Below, in pieces: positions 36,374-45,364 of a DNA stretch of 64,000 nt (position 1 is its first letter; the number at the start of each line of letters is the position of its first letter). The stretch is from Streptomyces sp. TSRI0281. Its GTDB lineage: Bacteria; Actinomycetota; Actinomycetes; Streptomycetales; Streptomycetaceae. The position numbers were made by a program, and so were the translations under genes. The stretch is from the NCBI RefSeq assembly GCF_001905125.1, contig NZ_LWLE01000004.1:1-64000 (forward strand), in the 5' to 3' direction. A model generated the notes under the pieces. That model saw only the letters and a list, made by a program, of their open reading frames with translations, made no database searches and was not told the DNA's origin.

Positions 36374-36395
36374 GGCCCGCCGGACCCGGCGGGCC
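36374..36395 (+). terminator. Hairpin after the transketolase genes
   Basis: Perfect ten-base arms GGCCCGCCGG / CCGGCGGGCC with a two-base centre, six bases after the stop at 36368. There is no T-run. A terminator is the likely role. Confidence 0.55.
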
Positions 36396-36399
36396 GGCC

Positions 36400-36580
36400 C
36401 CTCGGCCGCCCGGCACGATCCGCCGCCCGGCACGATCCGCGGCCCGGCTTCCACGCCGGGCGGCGCCCACCCGGCACCGCGCGGTCACAGCGAGCCCCGC
36501 AGACCCCGCCCGGCACCGCGAGCCCCGCAGACCCCGCCCGTCACCGCGCGGTCACAGCGAGCCCCGCAGACCCATTGACC
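36400..36580. repeat. Short tandem GC-rich repeats
   Basis: Within the 303-base gap after the transketolase genes lie imperfect tandem repeats. The unit GCCCGGCACGATCCGC occurs twice near 36410-36445. The unit CGAGCCCCGCAGACCC occurs three times between 36490 and 36572, partly with CACCGCGCGGTCACAG. No gene is supported here. Confidence 0.6.
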
Positions 36581-36618
36581 CCGCGGAAGAGGTGAACCTA
36601 CGCTGAACGGCGTACTTC

Positions 36619-36632
36619 AGAAAGCGCTTTCT
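36619..36632. promoter_or_regulatory. LacI-type operator AGAAAGCGCTTTCT
   Basis: A perfect 14-base palindrome with the central CG step typical of LacI-family operators, 39 bases upstream of the ATG at 36672. The identical sequence stands at 44015-44028, next to a LacI-family gene. It probably controls the secreted ThuA/PQQ protein gene. Confidence 0.75.
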
Positions 36633-36671
36633 ACACCCCCGCAGCCGGCATCTACCGCACAGGGAGCGCCC

Positions 36672-39600
36672 ATGAGTCATCGTCCGTTACGCCATGCCCC
36701 GTCGGGCAGACAGCCTTGGCGCGATCGCGTCCCACGCGGCCTCCCCTCGCCGCTCATCGCTCTCATCTCGCTCCTGGCGCTGCTTGTCGCTCTGCTGGTG
36801 GCCACACCACCCGGAGCGCAGGCAGCGCCTTTTCGTGTCCTCGTCTACTCCGAGGTCACCAACTTCACCCATGACTCGATCCCCGCCGGAATCGCGGCGG
36901 TCAAGAAGCTCGGCGCCGAGAACGGCTTCGAGGTGGAGGCGACGGACGATTCCGCCGTCTTCAACGACACCGATCTGTCCCGCTTCCAGGCGGTCGTCTT
37001 CAACAACACCAACTCCACACCGGAGAAGGGCGATCTGCTGACTGCCGCGGAACGGGCCGCCCTGCAGAAGTACATCCGCGCGGGCGGCGGCTGGGTGGGG
37101 CTGCATGCCGCGTCCGCCGGCGAGCGGGACTGGGACTGGTACGAGGGGCTGGTCGGCGCGATATTCGACCAGCACCCGGCCGTGCAGACCGGCAGGGTGA
37201 AGGTGCTGGACCACGCGCACCCCTCCACCAAGGATCTGCCCGAACTCTGGGAGCGTACGGAGGAGTGGTACAACTGGCGCTCCAATCCGACCTCCAAGGT
37301 GCACACCCTCGCGCAGATCAAGGTGCGTGACGGCATCACCGGCCTGGACGAGGGCGTGGACCATCCGTGGTCCTGGTGCCAGAACTACGACGGCGGCCGT
37401 TCCTGGTTCACCGCGGGCGGGCACGCCGCGTCCGCGTTCCAGGAGGAGGGCTTCGTCAAGCATCTGCTGGGCGGCATCCAGTGGGCGGCGGGCGCCGAGC
37501 AGGGTGACTGCACCGCCACCCGGACCGGTTCGTTCCAGCGCACCGCGCTGGCCACCGACGATCTCGCCGACCCGTTCGAACTGGCCGTCGCGCCCGACCG
37601 GCGGGTGTTCTTCGCCCAGCGCACCGGGAGGCTGAAGGTCATCGACCAGCAGACCATGAAGGTGTCCACGGCGCTGGACCTCGCGTACACCCCGGAGATG
37701 ACCAGCCAGTCCGACGGGCTGCTCGGTCTGGCCCTCGATCCGGGCTTCGCGCGGAACAACTGGCTCTATCTGCTGCACTCCGACAAGAGCGAGAAACGGC
37801 TGAACCTGTCCCGGTTCACGGTCAACGGCAACACCGTCGACACCGCGTCGGAGAAGAGGCTGCTGACGGTCCCGACCCTGCGGGGCGAGGGCCGGGCCAA
37901 TTCCCATATGGCCGGTTCGCTCGCCTTCGACAAGAACGGCAACCTGTACGCGGCGACGGGCGACAACACCGATCCCTTCGCCTCGGACGGATTCACCCCG
38001 ATCGACGAGGGCGAGGGCCGGCGCGCCTGGGACGCGCAGGGCACCTCCGGCAACACGAACGACCTGCGCGGCAAGGTCCTGCGGATCACCCCGCAGGACG
38101 ACGGCACGTACACCGTGCCCGAGGACAATCTCTTCGCGCCCGGTACGCAGAAGACGCGGCCCGAGATCTACGCGATGGGGATGCGCAATCCGTTCCGGAT
38201 CACCACGGACCCGGTGAGCGGTGCGCTGATGGTCGCGGACTACGGGCCGGACGCCCGGTCGGCGGTGGCGGACCGGGGACCCGAGGGAACCGTCGAGTAC
38301 ACCCGTATCACCGAGGCGGGCAACTTCGGCTGGCCGTACTGCGTGGGCGACAACACCCCCTTCAACGACTACGACTTCACGTCGAAGAAGTCCGGCGCGA
38401 AGTTCGACTGCGCGGCGCTCGTCAACGACTCCCCGAACAACACGGGGCTGCGGGAACTCCCGCCCGCCCAGCCGGCCACGGTCTGGTACGCCTACTCCGC
38501 GTCCCCCGAGTTCCCGGAGCTGGGCACCGGAGGCGGCGGCCCGATGAGCGGTCCGGTCTACGACTACGACCCGGCGAACACGTACCGCACCAAGTTCCCC
38601 GAGTACTTCGAGGGCAAGTGGCTGAACTACGAACTGACACGGCGCTGGTTCAAGACGTTCTCGTTCCAGCAGAAGGACCAGACGTTCACCGATCCGCGGT
38701 TCGCACCCGCCAGGGCCGGTGACCTCCAGTCGGTCAACGGCATCTTCGAGGACATGGCGTGGAACCAGCCCTTCGACGCGGACTTCGGTCCCGACGGGGC
38801 GCTGTACGTCATCGACTTCGGGCTCGGCAGCGGCACCGGGCGCGGCGGCAGCAACGAGGGGGCGGGCATCTACCGGATCGACTACGTCGGTGACGGCCGG
38901 CTGCCCGACGCCAAGGTCTCCACCGACCGGGACAACGGCCCGGCACCGCTCACCGTCGCCTTCTCCAGCGCGGGTTCGGGCCTTCCGGACGATCAACCGG
39001 TCTCCTACGCCTGGGACTTCGACGGAAACGGCAGCACCGACTCGACGGAGGCGAACCCCTCGTACACCTACCGGACCAAGGGGCTGTTCACGGCGCGCCT
39101 GACGGTCACCGGCCCCGGCGGGCTGACGGGGCTGGCGGTGCGGGACATCACCGTCGGCAACACGCGGCCCGAGGTGACGATCCAACGCCCCCCGAACGGC
39201 GCCATGTTCAGCTTCGGCGACACCGTCCGGTTCACCGTGAAGGTGAAGGACGAGGAGGACGGGCGCAGCGGCCCGATCGACTGCTCGCGCGTGGTGGTGC
39301 AGTCCCAGCTCGGCCATGACACCCATCTGCATCCGCTCGACAACTACACCGGCTGCACGGGCGAGATCGTCACGGATGCCGGGGACAGCCACGGTCCGGG
39401 CCAGAACCTCTACTACGGGATCACCGCCCAGTACGAGGACAAGGGCGCCCCGGGTGCCCCCGCGCTCACCGGCTCCACCTCACTGACGCTGCGCACCACG
39501 TTCCGGGAGGCCGAGCACTTCACCGCGACCGGCGGCACCCACGACGGTGTCGTGGTCGGCGGCCGGGCGGACGCCTCCGGCGGAAAGCGGCTGACCGAGA

Positions 39601-40187
39601 TCGAGGACGGGGACTGGATCGCCTTCGATCCGGTGAACCTCAAGGGCATCGGCTCGGTGACGGTCGGTGCGGCCTCCGGCGGCATCGGCGGCAGCGTCGA
39701 ATTCCGGGCGGGCTCCCCGGCCGGCCCGCTGCTCGGCACGGTGAACGTCCCGAACACCGGCGGCTGGGACAGCGTCGTCTCGCCCACGACGGCGCTGAAG
39801 AACCCGGGTGGCAGCACCAAGCTCTACGCGGTGTTCACCCATCCGGAGTGGAGCAGCGAGAAGGCCGACCTGTTCGCGGTCGACTGGCTGCACTTCAACG
39901 GTCCGGGCGTCGAGAAGAGGCCCGGCACGATGGTCACGGTGAAGGCGGTCCCGGCGACGGGCACCGCACCCCTGACCGTGGCACTGAGCAGTGCGATCGT
40001 GCCGGTGGCGGGGCGCGAAGTCGCCTCGTACCACTGGGACTTCGGCGACAACGGCGCACCTGCGGGCACCGAGGGGGCGAGCGCGACGCACACCTATGGC
40101 CGCAAGGGCGCCTACACCGCGCGTCTGACCGTCACCGACGACAGGGGTGACACGAGCACCGGTTCCGTGCGCATCGACGTGAGGTGA
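36672..40187 (+). CDS. Secreted ThuA / PQQ-dependent sugar dehydrogenase / PKD multidomain protein
   Basis: 1171 residues from the ATG at 36672. A long signal peptide ends near PPGAQA (about residue 52). Then, in order: a ThuA-like domain (about 55-270, VLVYSEVTNFTHDS); a six-bladed PQQ-type glucose/sorbosone dehydrogenase (about 285-740, DRRVFFAQRTGRLKVID, LGLALDPGF, MGMRNPFRI); a PKD domain (about 750-835); a linker with a DTHLHP motif; a carbohydrate-binding-like beta domain (about 950-1080, FREAEHFTATGG); and a second PKD domain. It should act outside the cell on sugar polymers or oligosaccharides. No membrane anchor at the C-terminus. The next gene follows after 11 bases. A LacI-type operator lies upstream. 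Confidence 0.88.
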   Translation: MSHRPLRHAPSGRQPWRDRVPRGLPSPLIALISLLALLVALLVATPPGAQAAPFRVLVYSEVTNFTHDSIPAGIAAVKKLGAENGFEVEATDDSAVFNDTDLSRFQAVVFNNTNSTPEKGDLLTAAERAALQKYIRAGGGWVGLHAASAGERDWDWYEGLVGAIFDQHPAVQTGRVKVLDHAHPSTKDLPELWERTEEWYNWRSNPTSKVHTLAQIKVRDGITGLDEGVDHPWSWCQNYDGGRSWFTAGGHAASAFQEEGFVKHLLGGIQWAAGAEQGDCTATRTGSFQRTALATDDLADPFELAVAPDRRVFFAQRTGRLKVIDQQTMKVSTALDLAYTPEMTSQSDGLLGLALDPGFARNNWLYLLHSDKSEKRLNLSRFTVNGNTVDTASEKRLLTVPTLRGEGRANSHMAGSLAFDKNGNLYAATGDNTDPFASDGFTPIDEGEGRRAWDAQGTSGNTNDLRGKVLRITPQDDGTYTVPEDNLFAPGTQKTRPEIYAMGMRNPFRITTDPVSGALMVADYGPDARSAVADRGPEGTVEYTRITEAGNFGWPYCVGDNTPFNDYDFTSKKSGAKFDCAALVNDSPNNTGLRELPPAQPATVWYAYSASPEFPELGTGGGGPMSGPVYDYDPANTYRTKFPEYFEGKWLNYELTRRWFKTFSFQQKDQTFTDPRFAPARAGDLQSVNGIFEDMAWNQPFDADFGPDGALYVIDFGLGSGTGRGGSNEGAGIYRIDYVGDGRLPDAKVSTDRDNGPAPLTVAFSSAGSGLPDDQPVSYAWDFDGNGSTDSTEANPSYTYRTKGLFTARLTVTGPGGLTGLAVRDITVGNTRPEVTIQRPPNGAMFSFGDTVRFTVKVKDEEDGRSGPIDCSRVVVQSQLGHDTHLHPLDNYTGCTGEIVTDAGDSHGPGQNLYYGITAQYEDKGAPGAPALTGSTSLTLRTTFREAEHFTATGGTHDGVVVGGRADASGGKRLTEIEDGDWIAFDPVNLKGIGSVTVGAASGGIGGSVEFRAGSPAGPLLGTVNVPNTGGWDSVVSPTTALKNPGGSTKLYAVFTHPEWSSEKADLFAVDWLHFNGPGVEKRPGTMVTVKAVPATGTAPLTVALSSAIVPVAGREVASYHWDFGDNGAPAGTEGASATHTYGRKGAYTARLTVTDDRGDTSTGSVRIDVR

Positions 40188-40198
40188 GAGGAGAAGCG

Positions 40199-41056
40199 AT
40201 GAACAGCACACGCAGAGCGTTCCTCGGTACCGCCCTGGGAGTCGCCGCGGCCACCGTTCCCGGCACGGTCCCGGCAGTCGCCGTCGGAGCGGGGCACCAC
40301 CGGCGCATCCCCCGGTCCGGGATCGGCATGCACCTCTACACCATGCGTACGGCGCTGGCGACGGACTTCCGGGGCACGCTGGAGCGGCTGGCGGAGATCG
40401 GTTACGCCACGGTCGGGGTGAGCGGCCGGCACGGCAACAGCGCGTCCGCCATCCGCCGCATGCTCGACGGGACCCGCCTCAGGGCCGTGCTCGAACACGT
40501 CGGCTACGACATCGTGCGGGGGGCCGGGCTGCCGCAGGCGCTGGAGGACATCCACACACTCGGCGGGAAGTGGATCGTCGTGCCCAGCCTGCCGGGCACC
40601 CTGCACTCTCCGGCGGGATACCGGGAGGTGGCGAAGGAGTTCAACAGGGCGGGGCTGGCCGCCCGTGAGTCCGGGCTGAAGCTGCTGTACCACAACCACG
40701 GCAGCGACCACGAGGTGGTGGACGGGGTGAGCCTGTACGACATCCTGCTCACCGAGACCGATCCCGAACTGGTCGGCTTCGAGCTGGATCTGTACTGGGC
40801 GGCCAACGGTGGCGCCTCCGCCCCGGGCGAACTCTTCGTACGTCATCCGCGGCGCTTTCCCGCGCTGCATGTGAAGGACATGGCGCCGAACGGGGACTTC
40901 GCCGATGTCGGATCGGGAGTGCTGGACTTCCCCGCCATGTTCGACACGGCGCGGCAGGGCGGGGTGAGGCAGTGGCTGGTGGAGCACGACTCACCGGCCG
41001 ATCCGTTCGCGTCGGCGCTGGCCAGTTACCGGTATCTGGCGCGGCTGCGGTACTGA
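40199..41056 (+). CDS. Sugar phosphate isomerase/epimerase-like protein, exported by Tat
   Basis: 285 residues from the ATG at 40199, behind GAGAGGAGAAG. The N-terminus NSTRRAFLGTALGVAAATVPG is a twin-arginine signal, unusual for this mostly cytoplasmic family. The mature part is an AP-endonuclease-2/xylose-isomerase-like TIM barrel: strand GIGMHLYTMR, metal-site residues in LLYHNHGSDHE and FELDLYWAANGG, and HVKDMAPNGDF near the end. Members isomerise or oxidise sugars such as inosose or keto-sugars. Since it follows a secreted sugar dehydrogenase by 11 bases, it may process that enzyme's product outside the membrane. Exact substrate unknown. Confidence 0.85.
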   Translation: MNSTRRAFLGTALGVAAATVPGTVPAVAVGAGHHRRIPRSGIGMHLYTMRTALATDFRGTLERLAEIGYATVGVSGRHGNSASAIRRMLDGTRLRAVLEHVGYDIVRGAGLPQALEDIHTLGGKWIVVPSLPGTLHSPAGYREVAKEFNRAGLAARESGLKLLYHNHGSDHEVVDGVSLYDILLTETDPELVGFELDLYWAANGGASAPGELFVRHPRRFPALHVKDMAPNGDFADVGSGVLDFPAMFDTARQGGVRQWLVEHDSPADPFASALASYRYLARLRY

Positions 41057-41088
41057 GCGGACGGAGTACGGTCCGGCCCCGGGTGTCT

Positions 41089-41173
41089 CGCGACGCCGGG
41101 GCCGGACCACGTGTCCGTCGCGACGCCCGGGGCCGGACCACGTGTCCGTCGCGACGCCCGGGGCCGGACCCGT
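41089..41173. repeat. Tandem repeat, about 31-base unit
   Basis: Nearly three copies of a unit around GACGCCCGGGGCCGGACCA, each containing a CACGTG-centred near-palindrome. The array fills the gap between two converging genes, so it may serve as a bidirectional terminator. Confidence 0.65.
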
Positions 41174-41183
41174 GCCCGGCGTC

Positions 41184-42038
41184 TCAGTCGTGGGCCGAGA
41201 CCGCGCCCAGGAGGTCGCGGATGTGCCCGGCGGCCTCGCGGAACTCCGGGCGGCCCAGCGTCCGGCCGTAGTCCCGTTCCGCGGGCAGCCCGACCTCGAT
41301 GATCTCCTGGATCGTGCCCGGTCGCGGGCTCATCACCACCACGCGGTCCGCCAGGTAGACGGCCTCCGAGATCGAGTGGGTGACCAGCAGCACCGTGGTG
41401 CCGGTGTCCCGCCAGATGCGGTGGAGCTCGGTGTTCATCCGCTCCCGGGTGAGGGCGTCCAGCGCCCCGAACGGCTCGTCCATCAGCAGGACCGGCGGTT
41501 CGTGCAGCAACGCGCGGCACAGGGCGACCCGTTGCTGCATCCCGCCGGACAGCTCGTGTGGATAGGCGTCCTCGAAGCCCGTCAGACCCGTCATCCGGAT
41601 CAGCTCGTCGGCCCGCCCGCGTGCCTGCGCCGCGGGCATTCTGCGGATCTCCGCCTGGAGCAGGATGTTGCGCAGTGCCGATCTCCATTCCAGCAGGGCG
41701 GCGCGCTGGAACACATAACCGATGTCGTGCCGTGGCCCCTCGACCCGCTCCGCACCGAGCCGTACCTCTCCCGAGGACGCCTTGAGCAGTCCCGCGACCA
41801 GCTTGAGCAGGGTCGACTTGCCGCATCCCGAGGGCCCGACGATGGCGACGAACTCGCCGGGGCGCACATCGAGCGAGACCTCGCTCAGGGCCGTGACGTC
41901 ACGTTTCCTGCTGCGGAACCGGACCGCCACACCGGTCAGGGAGACCGCCGCGGCGGCGGAGGGCGACGGTGTCCCGGTCACGGCCGACGGTGGCCCGATC
42001 ACGGCCGACGGTGTCGCGTTCCTGTTCGGCATCGTCAT
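41184..42038 (-). CDS. ABC transporter ATP-binding protein, nitrate/sulfonate (SsuB/TauB) type
   Basis: 284 residues from the ATG at 42038, whose codon overlaps the stop of the substrate-binding protein gene. After a Ala/Pro/Ser-rich 30-residue leader, it has a complete ABC ATPase: Walker A GPSGCGKST, Q-loop, signature LSGGMQQRVALCRAL, Walker B VLLMDEPFGALDA and H-loop LLVTHSISEAV. The RVVVMSPRPG segment near the C-terminus is typical of transporters for nitrate, sulfonates, taurine and pyrimidine precursors. It powers uptake with the two genes upstream. The upstream frame extends beyond the ATG but overlaps the neighbouring gene, so it is excluded. Confidence 0.92.
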   Translation of the reverse strand: MTMPNRNATPSAVIGPPSAVTGTPSPSAAAAVSLTGVAVRFRSRKRDVTALSEVSLDVRPGEFVAIVGPSGCGKSTLLKLVAGLLKASSGEVRLGAERVEGPRHDIGYVFQRAALLEWRSALRNILLQAEIRRMPAAQARGRADELIRMTGLTGFEDAYPHELSGGMQQRVALCRALLHEPPVLLMDEPFGALDALTRERMNTELHRIWRDTGTTVLLVTHSISEAVYLADRVVVMSPRPGTIQEIIEVGLPAERDYGRTLGRPEFREAAGHIRDLLGAVSAHD

Positions 42039-43054
42039 CCCTTCAGCGCCGTCTTCTCGTCCCAGTACTCCGACACCGCCCCGGGCTCGGTGACCATGCC
42101 CGCCTCGGCGAACACGCCGATGGTCTGCTGCCAGTCCGCCTCGGTGTTGACCCCGGGGGCCTTGCCCTTCGTCGCCTCCGTGTGGAGCAGGGTGAGGGTG
42201 GTGCGGAACTGGTCCGCCAGGACCGTCTTCGGCGGCAGTTGCTCCGAGGCCCCGTCCATCGCCGCGACCGCCGGGCCGGGTGCCTTCTCCGCCGCCGCCC
42301 ACGACTCGCTGACGGCCCGCACCATGCGCCCGGCCAGATCGGGCTTGGATGCGAGGATCCGCTGTCCGGCGAGCAGACCGTTGGAGTAGAAGTTCAGTCC
42401 GTTCTCGGAGAAGCGCAGATACGAGACGGGCTTCTTGGCCTTGTCCTGCATGGTGGGTCCCTGGTCGCTGGCGTAGCCCAGCAGCCCGTCGGTCCTGCCC
42501 GAGATCACGGCGGCGATCTTGCCCGCAGGGTCGGTGTTCTGGACCGTGACGTCCGACTCGCCGATGCTGTTCTTCTTCAGGAAGATCGGGAACGTCTTGG
42601 AGAGTGCGTCACCGGCCGTCCCGGCGATCGTCCTCCCCTTCAGGTCGGCGGGCGACTCGATGCCCTTGGCGTCGAAGGACTGCACCGACGCGGGAGTGGT
42701 CTGGAGGAAGACGCCGAGGCTCTTCACCTTCACTCCCTGGTCCACGCCCGCCAGCAGGGCGGGGGTGTCCGCCCAGCCGAAGTCGGTCTGGCCCGCGGCG
42801 GTCGCCTGCACGGTCTTCTGCGAGCCCTGGCCCGCCCGGATGTCCAGGTCGATGCCGTGCTTCTCGAAGATCTTCTGCTGCTCGCCGTAGTAGAACGGCG
42901 CGTGTTCGCCGTACGGATACCAGTTGAGCGTCAGCGTGACCCTGTCCAGTTTCCGGCCGGAGTCACTGGTGGTGGTCGACGTGTCGTTGCCACCGCAGGC
43001 CGTGGCCACCAGGGCGAGGGGGACGACACCGATCAGGAGTCTGCGCGCATGCAT
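42035..43054 (-). CDS. NMT1/SsuA-type ABC substrate-binding lipoprotein
   Basis: 339 residues from the ATG at 43054. The lipobox LVATACGG marks it as a lipoprotein with the modified cysteine near residue 20. The mature protein is of the NMT1/THI5-like class: LTLNWYPYGEHAPFYYGE, then GSQKTVQATAAGQTDFGWAD and the YASDQGPT loop. Such proteins bind sulfonates, pyrimidine-type thiamine precursors or related small molecules; the substrate cannot be told from sequence. The control by a LacI-type operator and the link with a sugar-oxidation locus suggest a sugar-derived ligand. It is the middle gene of the transporter operon. Confidence 0.9.
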   Translation of the reverse strand: MHARRLLIGVVPLALVATACGGNDTSTTTSDSGRKLDRVTLTLNWYPYGEHAPFYYGEQQKIFEKHGIDLDIRAGQGSQKTVQATAAGQTDFGWADTPALLAGVDQGVKVKSLGVFLQTTPASVQSFDAKGIESPADLKGRTIAGTAGDALSKTFPIFLKKNSIGESDVTVQNTDPAGKIAAVISGRTDGLLGYASDQGPTMQDKAKKPVSYLRFSENGLNFYSNGLLAGQRILASKPDLAGRMVRAVSESWAAAEKAPGPAVAAMDGASEQLPPKTVLADQFRTTLTLLHTEATKGKAPGVNTEADWQQTIGVFAEAGMVTEPGAVSEYWDEKTALKG

Positions 43055-43078
43055 GGGCTGGCCCTTCTCGCGACGGGG

Positions 43079-43942
43079 TCAGTACGAGGTGGTGGCTGAG
43101 CTGTCCCGGCGGCCGGCGTGCCAGGGCAGGAGGAGCTTCTCCGCGATCTCGACGACGACGAAGAGGGCGACGCCGATCAGGGACATCACGAGCAGTCCCG
43201 CGAAGAGCATCGGGGTGTCGAGGTTGCCGTTGGCCTGGAGGATCACATAGCCGAGTCCCTCGTTCGCGCCGACGAACTCGCCGACGACGGCACCGGTCAC
43301 GGCCAGCGTGACGGCGACCTTGAGGCCCGAGAAGAGATGCGGGAGGGAGGCCGGGAAGCGGATCTTGAGGAAGGTCTGCCAGGGCTTGGCGCCCATCGTC
43401 GCCGACAGCTGGAGCATCTCCGGGTCGACGGCCTTCAGGCCGGTGACCATCGAGATCACCACCGGGAAGAAGGCGATGAGGACGGCGATGAGGATCTTCG
43501 GCGTGATCCCGAAACCCAGCCAGACCACGAACAGCGGAGCGATGGCGATCTTGGGTACGACCTGGGCGAACAGCAGGACCGGATAGAGGGTGCGCTCGAC
43601 GGTCGAGGAGTACACCATGACGACGGCCGCCAGCACGCCGACGGCGACCGCGATCACGAAGCCGAGCAGGGTCTCGTACGTGGTGACCCAGCTGTGCTGC
43701 CACAGGTAATCCGTCCTGCCGGTCAGCACGTCGAGGGTCGCGCCGGGTGACGGTACGAGATACGGCTCGACCAGTTCGGCCGCCGAGATCACCCACCAGA
43801 CGGCGAAGCAGGCCAGCAGCAGGGCGACGGGGCGCCAGCTCTGCTCGGCCGCCCGGCCGAGCCGCTCCCCCGCCGACGGGCCCGGCCTTCCGGCAACTCC
43901 CGCCACATCGGGGGGACTTTTGGCCAACGCGCTCTGGGTCAC
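43079..43942 (-). CDS. ABC transporter permease (SsuC/TauC type)
   Basis: 287 residues from a GTG at 43942, with GGGAG seven bases ahead; the frame extends upstream but the extension covers the operator. After about 35 polar residues, six transmembrane segments follow, the first in VALLLACFAVWWVISA. The cytoplasmic EAA loop is LSATMGAKPWQTFLKIRFPASLPH. The typical binding-protein-dependent fold is complete. It forms the membrane channel with the lipoprotein and ATPase downstream, 24 bases from the former. The two operators just upstream put the whole unit under LacI-type control. Confidence 0.92.
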   Translation of the reverse strand: MTQSALAKSPPDVAGVAGRPGPSAGERLGRAAEQSWRPVALLLACFAVWWVISAAELVEPYLVPSPGATLDVLTGRTDYLWQHSWVTTYETLLGFVIAVAVGVLAAVVMVYSSTVERTLYPVLLFAQVVPKIAIAPLFVVWLGFGITPKILIAVLIAFFPVVISMVTGLKAVDPEMLQLSATMGAKPWQTFLKIRFPASLPHLFSGLKVAVTLAVTGAVVGEFVGANEGLGYVILQANGNLDTPMLFAGLLVMSLIGVALFVVVEIAEKLLLPWHAGRRDSSATTSY

Positions 43943-44002
43943 TGTGAACTCCCTGCACTTCGGGGGCAGTTGTGGAGAGCTGTGCGATCCTGCGATGCCG
44001 GA

Positions 44003-44028
44003 GAAGGCGCTTTCAGAAAGCGCTTTCT
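44003..44028. promoter_or_regulatory. Tandem LacI-type operators
   Basis: GAAGGCGCTTTC at 44003-44014 is followed directly by the perfect palindrome AGAAAGCGCTTTCT at 44015-44028, identical to the site at 36619-36632. The site lies between the divergent permease gene and the LacI-type gene at 44128, so it can control both. Confidence 0.8.
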
Positions 44029-44127
44029 GGTAGGGTTGCCGCCACGCTAATGACTGTCCGTACGCACGGTCAATAGGTCGTCCCGAAGTTTCGGGGCCCT
44101 GCCACCACCGCACCCCCGGGGGTCGAG

Positions 44128-45207
44128 TTGAGTGAACGGGAAGCACTGGCCCGCCCGGAGCAGCGACGCCGCGGAACGGCCCATGTGACGCTCGACGCCG
44201 TGGCCCGCGAGGCCCGGGTCTCGCTCGCCACCGCCTCACGTGTCCTCAACGGCACCGCCCGGGTCCGCGAGGAACTGAGCCAGCGGATGCGCACGGCGGC
44301 CGGCCTGCTCGGCTACATCCCGAACGCGCACGCCCAGGCCCTGGCCGGCGCCGACGGCAACCGCACGGTGGGGGTGATCTGCCATGACGTCAGCGACCCC
44401 TACTTCGCGGCCATCGCCAGCGGGGTGATGCGGGCGGCCGCGGAGCGGAACCTGCTGGTGATGCTGGCCTCCACGTTCCGGGAGCCGGCCCGGGAGATCC
44501 GTTACGTCTCCCTGCTGCGGGCGCAGCGCGCGCGGGCCATCCTGCTGATCGGCTCCGGGTTCCAGGACCGGGCCTGGGAGCGCGCGATGGACGCCGAACT
44601 GGAGCCGTACGTACGCGCGGGCGGGCGGGTGGCCGTGGTCAGCCGGCACCGGAGTCTGCGGGTGGACACCGTGCGTCCGGAGAACCGGGCGGGTGCGGCG
44701 GCCCTCGCCCGGACGCTGGTGGGGCTGGGGCACCGGGCCTTCGCGGTGCTCACCGGGCCGCCCGGGCTGACGACGGTCGCCGACCGGCTCGGCGGGTTCC
44801 GGGAAGGGCTCGCCGAGGCGGGCATCCCGCTCGGCCAGGTGGTGGAGGGGGCCTTCACCCGGGAGGGCGGGCATGCCGCGGCGCGTCAACTGCCGGCGGC
44901 CGGGCGGCCGTTGCCGACCTGTGTGTTCGCGGTGACCGATGTGATGGCCGTGGGTGCCCTGGCCGCCCTGCGGGAGGCGGGACTGCGGGCGCCCGAGGAC
45001 GTGTCGCTCGCGGGGTTCGACGACATTCCCCTCGTACGGGAGCTGTCGCCGCCGCTCACCACGGTGGCGCTCCCGCTCACCGCGATGGGCGAGAGCGTGA
45101 TCGCGCTCGCACTCCGGGAACCGACGGCGGAGGGCCGGTCCCGGGTGCTGCGGATCGAGGGGGACGTGGTGCTGCGGGGCAGTACGGGGGCGCCGCCGAG
45201 CGGATGA
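44128..45207 (+). CDS. LacI-family transcriptional regulator
   Basis: 359 residues from a TTG at 44128. The N-terminal helix-turn-helix is standard (VTLDAVAREARVSLATASRV with the hinge helix NAHAQALAG). The remaining 290 residues are a periplasmic-binding-protein-like effector domain (VGVICHDVSDPYFAAIASG, PEDVSLAGFDDIPLVREL). It is divergent from the NMT1-type transporter operon and the nearest regulator to two identical AGAAAGCGCTTTCT palindromes. It most likely represses both that operon and the ThuA gene until an unknown sugar ligand binds. No other start has a better ribosome site. Confidence 0.9.
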   Translation: MSEREALARPEQRRRGTAHVTLDAVAREARVSLATASRVLNGTARVREELSQRMRTAAGLLGYIPNAHAQALAGADGNRTVGVICHDVSDPYFAAIASGVMRAAAERNLLVMLASTFREPAREIRYVSLLRAQRARAILLIGSGFQDRAWERAMDAELEPYVRAGGRVAVVSRHRSLRVDTVRPENRAGAAALARTLVGLGHRAFAVLTGPPGLTTVADRLGGFREGLAEAGIPLGQVVEGAFTREGGHAAARQLPAAGRPLPTCVFAVTDVMAVGALAALREAGLRAPEDVSLAGFDDIPLVRELSPPLTTVALPLTAMGESVIALALREPTAEGRSRVLRIEGDVVLRGSTGAPPSG

Positions 45208-45256
45208 CGGGGCGACCGGCCGAGGCGGCCCGGCGCCCGAGTGGCGGACGCGGCGT

Positions 45257-45285
45257 GTACGGGGCGGGCGCACACGGCCCCGTAC
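45257..45285. terminator. Hairpin between converging genes
   Basis: Nine-base perfect arms GTACGGGGC / GCCCCGTAC with an 11-base loop, between the LacI gene and the oxidoreductase gene on the other strand. It can stop transcription from both sides. No T-run is present. Confidence 0.5.
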
Positions 45286-45364
45286 AGGCAGGTGGGCGTA
45301 CGCGCACGGGGCCGGGCCGGGCGCACACGCGGACGTGCGCGCCGGGCCGGCCCCGGGGCGGTGG

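Noticed and set aside
36687..39392. 901-codon open frame on the minus strand
   Set aside because: It is the antisense shadow of the ThuA/PQQ gene. In GC-rich DNA, third-position bias keeps the opposite strand open. Translation has no family resemblance.
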